Source: Lunularia cruciata (taxonomy: Eukaryota > Streptophyta > Marchantiopsida > Lunulariales > Lunulariaceae). Taken from it: a DNA stretch of 64,000 nucleotides. The position numbers were made by a program, and so were the translations under genes. Below are positions 1 through 11,532 of the stretch, one piece after another. The stretch's first letter is position 1; every line of letters begins with the position of its first letter. The notes below the pieces were generated by a model. That model saw only the letters and a list, made by a program, of their open reading frames with translations, was not told the origin of the DNA and did not search any database. Location of the stretch: contig OX419755.1 of the NCBI GenBank assembly GCA_948567375.1, positions 54,813,001 through 54,877,000 on the forward strand, read 5' to 3'.

Positions 1-429
1 CTCCTCTAGAATCTCCAAAGAACTCCGTCGTGACCACGTAACTGCAACAGCAAACCCGAACCACCAACTGCAACCGCAAGTCGCAACTGCAAGTGCCCCA
101 CCAAGTGCCAACACCAACTAGACACCACCCACTAATGTAACTCTAACCGAGATAACTACACTAGGGGAAGGGCAACCTGTAACCTGCCATCATAACACGC
201 ACTCTCACGGTCTGCAGGTCATCACTTCCTGCCTCACCGGAGAGAAACAAAGGTAGTCTGACTGGTCATCACTCCAGCCTCACCACCGAGAGCACACCAG
301 AGCACCAACGCTCAAAAGTCAAGGCACCTCACACAAACGTGGTGCACAAACAGGAAGCAGAGAATGGAGGGGATCCAATCACAAGAAATCTAAACGAAAA
401 CCCTCCATCTCATAACACAACACGAGACT

Positions 430-442
430 GACTCTGCCACCA
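430..442 (-). other. Primer-binding-like site of family A (empty target site for family B)
   Basis: TGGTGGCAGAGTC on the minus strand, two bases after the LTR end. Plant LTR elements usually carry TGGTATCAGAGC (initiator Met-tRNA) here, and this is a variant. In the second copy of family A this exact site is where the family-B element inserted, with CAGAG as the likely 5-bp target. Confidence 0.55.
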
Positions 443-444
443 TT

Positions 445-1830
445 TGGCATTTGACATAAGAGTAGTTCGTATCTAAGTCCTAAGCTACCAGGATCACCAA
501 GAATGGGATCAAACTACCTCTCCTAGCCAAAGCTACATGTGTATAGATAACAGTGGCACAGTCACTATGACAACAAGTGAGGGTGGACCAGTTGGCTAGG
601 GCACCAGTCTAGGAACAAGAGATCTAGGGGTCAAACCCTGTTGTGCACAATCTAGCAAGAAAGGCAGATTTTGCCAACCAATGACCAAGATCTACACTAA
701 ACTAGCTAGCCTCACGCCAGCAAGCTGGCTTGCTGGCCCTTTTGGCCCTTCGTAGCCTCTCATAGCCCACAGCCCTATGCCTCGAAGCCTCGAAACGCCA
801 AAATTCAGCCAAATGAGGCCTTTCTTGTTGCCACTTCGAACCTCCTCCAAAATTGGCGAAACTTCTCCAAATCTGTGAAACTCCTCCAAACTAGCGAAAC
901 TTCTCCAAATCTGGCCAAACAGCGAAACTCCTCCAATTCTGGCCCAAAATCTGACGTAAATCTGACGTAAAATCTGACATAAACCCTAAAGATGGATGTC
1001 CGCCAAATCCCCCGCTAACTTTCCACTCGAGCCAAATTGACAAAACAAGTTTTTCCAAATCACAATTTCATGAGAAGAGCTTTCCAACTCCACCTTCAAT
1101 TTCACTTTCTGAGCCCAACTCGCAGCAAATTGGTCCTGCCTTCACCTCCTGAGCTGAAAATCACAACACTGCTCGAAAATTGCTCCTTCTTTGCTCAAAA
1201 TTTGGCCAGCGCTTCCGCACACCGTCCGCCTAACTGCCAAATTTGCATCAACTACACGAGCTTCTGCACACTAGGGAAACACAGAACCTGAATCGAGCTA
1301 CCACGATCCACCGAGCTTGGAGATACCACCAACACTCAACGTTCCTGCACCCGATTTCCCCCTGACTTCACTTCTCTGATGTAATCAGATTGCTTAACAC
1401 TTTCAACTCAACTCAACTCAGATCAATACTTGATCTGTCACTCTATAAACTGCCAACAACTGGGCACTGATTACAGTCAAGCCACACCCACTCAAGCATA
1501 GAGAATCCAGGTGACGCTCGCCGGCCTCTGTCCACCATAGCCAGGAACTCGAAGGCTCAACATCAGAGAAGTGAGCTCTCTGGAGCTCACTTCGAAACTA
1601 TACCCCCTGGACTCGAGCTAGCCCTGAAACCCTAACGGTCCCGCTGACAGCACACTCGACGGTGCAAACGGTGCAAAGTGACAGTGGGCCCCACCGTGAA
1701 GTCAGTACCCCGAACACGAAATCTAACCGTCGGAAAGTAGTCCCTGAGAAACAGCTAGAATAACTCTAACTACCATCACTGGAATTCCAGTGTCCGAGCA
1801 TCTAGATGCGGAACTACAAATGGCGTGACA
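445..1830 (-). repeat. 5' LTR of family A
   Basis: On the minus strand the repeat begins TGTCACGCC (1830 downwards) and ends TGCCA (449-445), the TG...CA form of an LTR, about 1,386 bp long. It is followed after two bases by TGGTGGCAGAG, which resembles a tRNA-primed start site. Inside are a tandem block with a GCGAAACTTCTCC-like unit (about 835-935), a run of TGACGT motifs (952-980) and a perfect 11-bp hairpin (1568-1593). The LTR boundaries rest on comparison with the 44755-46194 copy; no second LTR of the same element is in view. Confidence 0.7.
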
Positions 1831-2599
1831 AGTGATTTCACTTGAGAAAGACAACAAACGAATTATAAAGCACATGAAAATGAAGTATCGTAATTTGTCT
1901 ATTGATCTTTACATATTTCCTCTTGAGATAGATAGTCCATTTCTGACTGTTGTGTAGTAGAACAATTATATGAATCTTGCCTCCGATCTTGTTATTGTCG
2001 TCTTCAACGCACTGTTCGAGAATTGATCAACTACCAGATGGGGTTTATCGATTGACTGGCGTCGAAGGTCTACTGAAGATGCCACGAGAAAGTATTGAAT
2101 GATCGTCCGCGGAACGGAGAAGACCGACGGAGAGGAACGGGAATCCCATTAAAGCAACGAGTTAGGAGTGTGGGTGGCTAAAGAAACGAGGCGTTACGAA
2201 TGGAAAGTCGAACGGAGGGTGGTCCGTTGACGGAATAGTTCACTAGATTCCGTGAGGAGGAGGAGAATCTGTCGCTCTATCTCGGTCTTGGCGTTGCACG
2301 CTGCCACGACGAATTGATTGAGGTGGTAGTCAACAAGAGGAGCAGAACTAGTACAGTTCTAGCTGAAGGTTAAAATCATGTCGAATTTATAGTTTGTAGG
2401 GGGAGAATATTGGCTACAGATTTAAATGCATGTGTTCTTGAAGAATAGGACAACCGGGTTGAAGATGCATGGAGAAAATGAGAGCGGGTGGCAATTTGAC
2501 GTCTGTGAATTGGCTTTTTGTTGTCATTGATGGTGGTACAATCTGTCGCGGCGGATCTCAGTTGAGGCTACTGAAGCTCTGAACTTCCAGAGCAGAGTC
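1831..2599. other. 5' flank of the fucosyltransferase gene
   Basis: Unique-looking sequence of mixed composition between the family-A LTR and the fucosyltransferase start codon. It should hold the promoter and 5' UTR. No open frame with recognisable similarity is present. The LTR end lies only about 770 bp upstream of the start codon and points away from the gene. Confidence 0.5.
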
Positions 2600-4961
2600 A
2601 TGGCCGCGTCGAAGGGACGGATATCAGGAAACAGTCGACCGGGTCTTCGTCACCCATGGGTCGTTTTTGGAAGTCTTGGAATGATTGCATGGTTACTGCT
2701 TGTTTCGGGACTGTTTGGAGACGTTAGACGAAGGCGAGATTTGCCGGACATCACTCCTGAATTGCAATACGTGAATTCGAAAACTTCACGGCGAGGAAGA
2801 CATCCATCAGACATCGGTAATCTCTTCCTTGCCGAGGTTTATGGTCTAGTAATGTGTCCTACGTTTAGATATTCAAGTGGAAAGTAGTGCTTTGTTGCAG
2901 CTTTATTATCGATGTATTCCGCTATTTTTGAGACAAGTTGTGAGCGCTTTGCACAAGTATACTGGTAAACTTCTCTTGATGAATTGGACCCGTCCCTGTC
3001 TTTCGCGTTCGGAAACTGAGCAATAATTGGTTGATGAAAGTGTTGTATTTCTCAAGTATATACATATTTTGGATTACGGTCTTCCATGCACGCAGAAAAA
3101 ATTCAGTCGGATGCTATTCAAGCAGCTGTCTTCAGAAGAAAATAGTACAGGATTAGTACCCTTCAGTTCCCAGGCGGAAGTGCTTTTGGTTTCGCCTTGA
3201 CAATTTAGATCCCTACTTACTCTTTCTGTAGATTTATGGGTCTCATTCGCTTTTGATGTCCTCTTTTCTAAACTGGAATCTGTCTCGCATTGATTACTTA
3301 TTTAAATACGTAACGAGGACGCGTTCTACAATACTTGACAAATACTTTGCTCGCGATTTCGATCTCGATTAGCTCACTGTTCCACATTCAGAACTGTAGT
3401 GAGGAACTTATATTAGGACGGAAATTTTACTGACTGCTGTATCTTGCGATTGGGTGCAGACTGTGAGGAAGTTGGAGTCCAGGGCAAGTTCATAACGGCT
3501 CCTCACCAATATCATGATCACGGCGTGAGAGAACAGGACAAGCACTCATGCAGAAGTAGATACCAGCAACATTGTCTTTGGAAAGCCTCAAGTTCTACAC
3601 CAAGTTCGGAGTACTTAGGTGTTCTCAGAAAGTATGAAGAGAATCATCGCAAATGCGTTGAGGGGCACGATTTGCAGGACTTGTTGGCAAGAGGTGCAAC
3701 ATCACAAGCTGCTGCAGCCTGCAAGTACCTCGTGTGGAACAATTTGGATGGAAAAGGGAACCAGCTTATCTCACTTGTATCAGCGTTCGTTTACGCACTG
3801 CTGACAAATCGAGTCCTCCTCATAACGCGTGAGGCACAGCTCCAACACCTATTATGTGAACCTTTTCCTCATTCCTCGTGGCTCGTTCCTGAAGGAGTGG
3901 CTCACGCCCGCCACAGAGCGAAAGAAGAAAGACATGGCCACTTTTATCAGCGTGCCCTGAACGATTCGATCCAAGGCAATCAAAATCAAATACCGACCCA
4001 TTTGGTAATCTTCCTTTCCAATTTGCAGCAGCCAGATGATTTACGCTTCTTCTGCGAAGGAGAGCAGAAGCTTGTAGAGAAGGTCCCTTGGGTATTCTTC
4101 TGGAGTAATCAGTACAGTGTGCCCGGTCTCTATTTTGTGCCCAGCTTCCGAGCCAAGCTAAATTCCTGGTTTCCGGATCGGGCTGTGTTTCTCCATGCTG
4201 GCCGATACTTATTGAATCCACAAGACGACATTTGGCTGCGCATCATGCGGATTTACAAGGCTCATATGGCTTCTGCAGACCGAAGGGTGGGGATTCAGAT
4301 ACGCGCCTGGAGCAACGAGTACAAGCCCATCATCACGGAACATATAGTGAAATGCGCTTGGTATTCAGGGTTGCTACCTAAGGTTACAAACTCTTCTTTT
4401 GCTTCTTCAAATTTGGTTGAGGACTTTTCAACTGCTGCAACTGGTGAGCATGTTTCTGTGGTGGTGACTTCACTCAGGAGAGAGTACGCTGAGGGTATGG
4501 CTGAGATTTTTGCGGATGGAAGGGCTCAGAATCAGGAGCGAGTGACTGTGTTGAGTCCAAGTTCTGAAGGAGAGCAGCAAACGGGCCAGCTACCGCATGA
4601 GCGCAAAGCAATATCTGACATGTGGCTGCTGAGTTTTACCGATGAGATGATCACCTCTCCTCGCTCTACGTTTGGCTACATAGCTCATGGACTTGCTGGT
4701 ATGAAACCCATTGTTTTTGCTAGATACGGCTTAGATAAGGACAACGTGCCTGATCCTCCCTGTTATCGAACTAACTTGCCCGGTCCCTGTTTCATCGATC
4801 ACCCGAACAATATGCTTTGTCCATTAGACAAACCTGCTACCAAAACTGGCGATGCTTCCACATCTTTGCCGGAAGTCCGTCATTGCATATTACAATGGGG
4901 TGTTGGTGTCTTCGAGGATTTTGACGAATTTCCTAGTTCCAGTACTCAAGGTTCAACATGA
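2600..4961 (+). CDS. Xyloglucan/arabinogalactan-type fucosyltransferase (GT37)
   Basis: Two exons, 2600-2816 and 3460-4961, joined by a 643-bp intron (GTAATC donor, GGTGCAG acceptor). Phase is kept: the split codon is GAC. The product is 572 aa; plant FUT1 proteins are about 560. Residues 19-40 are a hydrophobic signal anchor (WVVFGSLGMIAWLLL) after a short basic tail, giving a type II Golgi membrane protein. GT37 landmarks are a donor-site region around 160-190 (YLVWNNL, GKGNQLISL, ALLTNRVLL), CEPFP near 205, HAGRYL near 318, GIQIR near 351, VVTSLRREY near 406 and STFGYIAHG near 475. The family transfers fucose from GDP-fucose to cell-wall polysaccharide or arabinogalactan protein. Which acceptor this one uses cannot be told. 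The usual GLGNR sequence of the GDP-fucose loop reads GKGNQ here, a conservative-looking change. A copia element sits about 440 bp after the stop. Confidence 0.88.
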
Positions 4962-5404
4962 GCTCAGCTACTACGATAAAATGATATAGTTCAACGAACA
5001 CCTCCTACTGTACGTTATCAACTCATATAGAACTATAATCGCAAGGTGATGAAGTTAAATTGAAGGACAAATTTTTTGTCTAGATCACCCCACCCCAGAG
5101 AGCGTGTCATGAGAGAAGACCGCGTACAGAATTCGAGTAGGTACATGAAGAAGTATGGTCTCTGGGACATGATTATCGTACTTGACTTCGTATTTCGTAG
5201 ATTGGGGTCATGCACAGTTTCCGTGATGCTTTTTTGGCTCAGCTATTCTCATGTGTACAAGATAGGTTTACACCACTCTTATAAAACGACAAATGGTTTT
5301 TCCACAAGATTTTCTTTCAGTTTCCCCGGTCGAGTCGAAGAAAATTTCATGTTATTTCCGTTAATAGAAATAGAGTGTCACAAGCTAATTTTCGTAGTAG
5401 CTAT
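4962..5404 (+). other. 3' flank of the fucosyltransferase gene
   Basis: Non-coding sequence between the fucosyltransferase stop codon and the start of the copia 5' LTR. It should contain the 3' UTR and polyadenylation site. I see no distinct signal strong enough to place. Confidence 0.4.
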
Positions 5405-5590
5405 TGTTGGCGAGAATAGTTAAGTTTCATTAGTCACAACATTTAAATTTATGATGAAGAAAGACTTAACCAAAACTTGTTCATATTTCTCTTCCTATGT
5501 ATATCGGAGTAGGACTAGTGTCCCGCAACCATTATTTGGTGAACTTTGGTATCTCTACTTATTTCTACTTCGTAATATACGATCAAGCAG
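5405..5590 (+). repeat. Copia 5' LTR
   Basis: Starts TGTTGGCGAG and pairs with the repeat at 8676. The end is approximate because the two copies diverge after ATTTCTACTTC. Confidence 0.65.
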
Positions 5591-5699
5591 ACGAGAGATT
5601 GAGAGAGCTTTTGGTTCAAATTTGTAAGACGGTACTGATTGCTAAGTTCTGATCTGATTTTATTGATTTACATACTGAGCATTAAACTTACGGGCAAGG

Positions 5700-6232
5700 T
5701 CTTGACAAAGAAAAGGTACTCAGTATGGAAGTACAGAATGTTTGCTCTCTTCAAAGGTCAAGAATTGTTCGATCTTGTATGTGAGATTGAAGCTTGTCCG
5801 GTTGGTCCTCCTTCACATATGTGATTGGAAGAAACATATGCTAAACAAGCCATGGACTACCTTTCTTTGTGTGTTTCACCATCATCATTGTTTGGTTGCA
5901 TGCAAAAGATTGATATTTTCAAGGAGGTTAAGGAGGCATGGGCAAATGTTTTCCAAATATGGACAAAAGTCAAGAAAGCCTCAATTGAAGTAGCAATTAA
6001 TGGAGGTAAGAAAGACAATTTTAGCATCATGGACTATGTTTATTGCATTCATTGTTTGGTTGAGCAACTCAATAGCATTGGAATAAAACTTGAGGATGAT
6101 AATCTAATTTTGCATACCATTCAAGGTACTAAAGAAGTACAAACTTCTTGAGACTTCTATAGCTAATAAAGATACTTATCCCTCAATTTGATGATCTAGT
6201 CATGATGTTAGTCTTTGAAGAGATGCAAGGTG
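5700..6232 (+). pseudogene. Copia gag remnant
   Basis: Frames joined by stops read as a copia Gag: VWKYRMFALFKG near 5725, then a stretch with KEAWANVFQIW near 5930 and an ILHTIQG-like end near 6110. It corresponds to the conserved region of copia Gag that precedes the zinc knuckle. No CCHC knuckle survives. A following stretch (about 6136-6250) is repeated at about 6257-6370. Confidence 0.6.
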
Positions 6233-6370
6233 GTAGCTAGCACAACTACCAAAGGAGTATAAACCTTTTGAGACTTTTATAGTTGATATAGATACTTATC
6301 ATCAATTCGATGAGCTAGTACAAATGTTAGATGTTAGTCTTTGGAGAGATGCAATGTCAAGGTGGCAGCA
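6128..6370 (+). repeat. ~121-bp tandem duplication inside the copia gag
   Basis: Two neighbouring diverged units begin at about 6136 and 6257 (GTACAAACTTCTTGAGACTT and GTATAAACCTTTTGAGACTT) and both end in a TTAGTCTTTG(A/G)AGAGATGCAA block. The spacing is about 121 bp, so this is a local duplication within the element. Confidence 0.65.
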
Positions 6371-7179
6371 CAAGATGGGGGAGGTAGTATACTTGTCACT
6401 CAAGATTAGATGTAGTTTTCTAGGAGAGATTGAGATAGAAGATGTAGAGGTTCATTTTGTGAAGATGTTATTGATAGAAGTCAATCCGTACCAAGATGTC
6501 AAGAATTGCAAGCCATGTGCATGATGGACAAGTTCTATAACTACTACAAATCAGAAGGATTCCCACTCCAAAGATCATCTACTAGTGATGATTTACACAA
6601 TTGCATTAAGAACCGAGAGTGGAGAAGAGGTGTTCATTGACTCTAGGTGCTCAAACCACATGATCCATAAGATCTTGAGATGTGGCATAAAAGAGCAGGT
6701 CATATGCACCCTCAAAGATTGAATATGTAGCCTACTTCAAATCTATTTATGGTTCTTCTGATGTTTTCTCATTGTTAGCTTACAAGGATTTGTAATGCTT
6801 TTCAATTTGGTAAGTAAACTATAAAATCTTTTAAGCATCACGATTCAAGGGACACAAGGGTGTTAGAATTGATACACACCAATATATGGATTGCTTACCA
6901 AAAGAGTTTGACATGTTGTAAGTATCTTATCTCATTAATGATAACATTCAATGTTTATGTGGGTCTACTTATTTAAAAAAAATTCAAATTTTCTTTTAGA
7001 CAAATGATTTTGGTCTTCCAAATTTCCATGATATTTGTGAAAAATTAATACAACCAAAATATTATATGTCTACATTCCAACCAAATCATTTTGACATCTT
7101 TTAATGTGAATAAGGTATCAAGCAAGAAGATACTTGCAACTACATATCTCAACAAGTTGGAGTTGTTGAATAAAAGAAC

Positions 7180-7279
7180 AGAGGCAACCGTGTAGGAAAA
7201 ACAAAGGATGGGAAGACCCCATCAAGCCGTACAAGGGAGAGACAAAAAAGGTAACATGGGGCTAAGCCCCAATAGAGTC
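7180..7279 (+). mobile_element. 100-bp short element, copy a, with 13-bp target duplications
   Basis: A 100-bp unit starting AGAGGCAACCGTG and ending AATAGAGTC lies between two perfect 13-bp direct repeats, TGAATAAAAGAAC, at 7167-7179 and 7280-7292. The unit recurs at 18035-18131 (plus), 17921-18019 (minus) and 41123-41234 (minus). It contains two possible hairpins: GATGGG-AAGAC-CCCATC near 7207 and GGGGC-TAA-GCCCC near 7258. Long target duplications of variable length suggest LINE-type retroposition, so a short SINE-like element is the best description. No tRNA-type A or B box is clear and there is no 3' poly(A). Confidence 0.78.
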
Positions 7280-7317
7280 TGAATAAAAGAACCAACATAT
7301 TGCAAATGTTGCAAGAG

Positions 7318-7775
7318 TGTAATGTTTCAAGGACTAGACAAACTCCAGGAAAAACACAAGAGAAGAAACACAAGAGAGACACAAAGCTTCATCTCTCAAT
7401 ACTCCAATGCCCCAAAGGAGCACTTTATCTTTATTATATAGCAAAGAGTATCTCTTCAAAGAGAGTTGCACCCTTGGACCATATACATGGATTGATGACA
7501 TGTTTGCAAGCTACACCCTTAGATTAGTTACATGTTGATACTTGTCCTATTTGGTTGCCCAAACAAGTTTGATCAAAGTGAATCTTTAGAGAATCTTCTT
7601 ATAGGAAGCTCAAAATAGCATGGGTGAGTACCGGTGGAAGGCTCTCGATGAGACAACCATGGGAAGAAAGGAAATATCTTTCTCTCTAAAGGGCAATAAT
7701 TTCATTCTTAAAGGCCTAATTTATCTATTTAGGCCTCCAAAATTGGCTCTAAAGTTTTCAAGGTTAAGAGCAGGT
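7318..7775 (-). repeat. Family-B LTR fragment, reversed
   Basis: The minus strand matches the 46208-46780 and 54178-54777 LTRs over most of their length: the GGAGGCCTAAA block, CAAACTTGTTTG, CCAATCCATGT, TGCTATATAATAAAG and the terminal GAAACATTACA (7318). The LTR's 5' third is absent, and the sequence after 7775 does not match. No primer-binding site follows the LTR end, so this is not a 5' LTR joined to its own element. It may be a truncated solo LTR nested inside the copia relic. Confidence 0.78.
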
Positions 7776-7859
7776 CAACATGGATCTGGATTCTGATTGT
7801 AGCATGAAATGCTACAATCAGAAAAATATTTTAGAAATCAGATATTTTAGTGTGGAAGC

Positions 7860-8640
7860 ATATTTATACTCCTCTTCCAACTTTTGTTAAGTTAAGTACC
7901 AAGGATAATGAGTTGTTGACTGATACAAATATGTATAAACAAACCATAAGAAGTCTTATTTATTTGATTCTTATAAGACCAAATCTAAGCTATGTTGTTA
8001 GACTAGTGAGTCAATTTGAACTATCACCAAGGAAGTCAAATTTGGAGGATTTTATGGTATGTGAAATTTACCATTCAATTGAGTCTTCATTGTTGAGCTG
8101 GTGGATATCTATTCTATAAGGTTTTAGTGATGTGGATTGTGTAGGAAATGCTCAAGATAGTAGATCAATATTTTTAACTTTGGCAACTTTTCAATTAGTT
8201 GGTCATCAAAGAGGAAATCTACTTGGGTAGGAAATGTTTAAGATAGGAGATCAATATTTTTAACCTTGGAAACTCTGCAATTAGTTGGTCATCAAAGAAG
8301 AAATATAATTTTGCCTTATCATCAATAGAAGCAAAATATAGAAGTGTTACCAATGTTACATATGAATCAATTTGGCTTCATACTTTATTCCAAGACATAG
8401 GATATAAATTCATGATCTTATCATCTTATCTACAAATAATATCTCCAGTATTGACCTTGCTAGAAATGCATTACTGCATGCTAGGCCAAGCATATGGAGG
8501 TTTATTATTATTTATTAGAGAATGATATTTATTGGAGAAAGAGATTTTTAATATCTCCCTATAATTTTGCAAATTGATGATATTTTCACCAAAGCTTTAC
8601 CTCAAGATAAATTTGAATATTTTAGATCTCATATAGGCAT
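7860..8640 (+). pseudogene. Copia reverse transcriptase end and RNase H remnant
   Basis: The segment opens with LPTFVKLSTKDNELL and YKQTIRSLIYLI..RPNLSYVV (the conserved end of copia RT), then RNase H: SSKRRN, an EYRSVTNVTYESIWL-like stretch near 8340, SSIDLARN near 8445, HARPS.W near 8480 and DIFTKALPQDKF near 8580. At least four frameshifts or stops break it. An ~86-bp unit (GTAGGAAATG... at 8141 and 8227) is duplicated within it. Confidence 0.75.
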
Positions 8641-8675
8641 CTAGGCATTTATATTGATGTTAGCTTGAGGGATAG

Positions 8676-8880
8676 TGTTGATAGAATGTCATAATATAGT
8701 TTAACATGTAATTTGTGTTGGCAACAACAACAAAGTTCTTTTAGTGAAAAAAGACTTAAACCAAAACTTGTACACAATTTTTTCCTATAGATATTGGAAT
8801 AATATTAGTGTCTCATACACTATTTGATGGTGCACTTTAGTATACTCACCTCTTATTTCTACTTCTCAATAAATTCTTGG
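8676..8880 (+). repeat. Copia 3' LTR
   Basis: Begins TGTTGATAGAATG directly after a purine-rich tract and pairs with the 5405 repeat. The right end is approximate. Confidence 0.65.
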
Positions 8881-9499
8881 GCCATAATTGATGTCAATTA
8901 TTTCCCAAAATTCTTATTCAACACAAAAATATAATTTTGTATGGCTTAACCTTAGGTCCAACCTTTGGGTTAAACTCTAAAAAGAAAGTGATGAGCTTGG
9001 ATTTTCATGCTATTGAGTTATGGCAATAAAATTGGTTGAAGAACAAAAGATTTATCCTAAAGAAATGCACTCCCAAGGCTCTTTATAACACCACATTATT
9101 TTCCATGTGTCTCATGTCCTTGATAAGCAAGAAGCACTTTGTCTATTTTTAGAACTCTAACTATGAAGCAAAATGCAACCAAATCCTTCTTAAGGTTGAA
9201 TAGAAGTGACAAAAGTGACAATTAAATGCAATGAAATCAAAGAAAAAAATCAACAATGAAAATTTCAATGATAAAAGTGATAAAAATATGCAATATAATC
9301 AAAGAAGAACTATTTCTTAGGTTTCATTAGTATGATTTATCAATTGGTTGGTTCAATAAGGTTTAATCAAGAAATATGACTAAGTATGATAGCAATTCTC
9401 TTTATTATATGTAATGCCCAAGAAATTCAAAATTTCTTACTTTGTCATGTTTCTCCTTGTTCAGAATAGAGGGAAGAGAAAAATTTATACCTTACGCTC
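8881..9499. other. AT-rich spacer with no gene
   Basis: Low-complexity AT-rich sequence between the copia 3' LTR and the organelle-derived insert. No open frame with recognisable similarity and no repeat boundaries found. Confidence 0.4.
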
Positions 9500-11480
<1,981 letters not shown>

Positions 11481-11532
11481 AAGAAGAAGAAGAAGAAGAA
11501 GAAGAAGAAGAAGAAGAAGAAGAAGAAGAAGA
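11481..11532 (+). repeat. (AAG)n microsatellite
   Basis: About 17 uninterrupted AAG/GAA units followed by GAGAGATC. On the minus strand it gives poly-Leu or poly-Phe runs in chance reading frames. It lies inside a Glu/Lys-rich decayed reading frame. Confidence 0.95.

Larger units (their letters stand above)
1..1830 (-). mobile_element. Family-A LTR retrotransposon, 5' LTR and leader (cut by window start)
   Basis: Read on the minus strand this is a long terminal repeat (445-1830) followed by a primer-binding-like site (430-442) and leader sequence that runs off the window at base 1. The same sequence, in the same order, occurs on the plus strand at 44755-46207 and continues at 54778-55200, which shows it is a dispersed element and fixes its ends. 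This copy is much richer in G and C than the other and has kept many CpG sites, so it is probably the younger or less methylated one. No coding domain lies inside the part seen here; the gag-like part is visible only in the second copy. The copia/gypsy class cannot be decided from this piece, but the gag remnant of the other copy favours gypsy. Confidence 0.82.
5405..8880 (+). mobile_element. Decayed Ty1/copia LTR retrotransposon
   Basis: Two related ~190-bp repeats flank the element: 5405 to about 5590 and 8676 to about 8880. Both begin TGTTG and share AAGACTTAA(A)CCAAAACTTG and ATTTCTACTTC. The bases before the second repeat (GCTTGAGGGATAG) match the plant copia polypurine tract, which typically reads CTTGAGGGGGAGTG. 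Gag-like sequence (about 5700-6230) is followed by a large gap and then the end of reverse transcriptase plus RNase H (about 7860-8640): residues like RSLIYLI..RPNLSYVV near 7950 and DIFTKALPQDKFEYFRS near 8580 are diagnostic of copia pol. Protease, integrase and most of the reverse transcriptase are lost. Frameshifts, stops and internal duplications are everywhere. GCTAT before and GCCAT after may be the target duplication, but the LTR 3' ends are not exact. Confidence 0.82.

Noticed and set aside
3820-4221. A 133-codon minus-strand frame
   Set aside because: Antisense shadow of the fucosyltransferase exon 2.
7180-7279. Short element as a hammerhead, twister or group II intron domain
   Set aside because: GGCTTGATGGGG superficially recalls CTGATGA, but the GAAA and cleavage-site parts are missing, and no domain V/VI layout fits.
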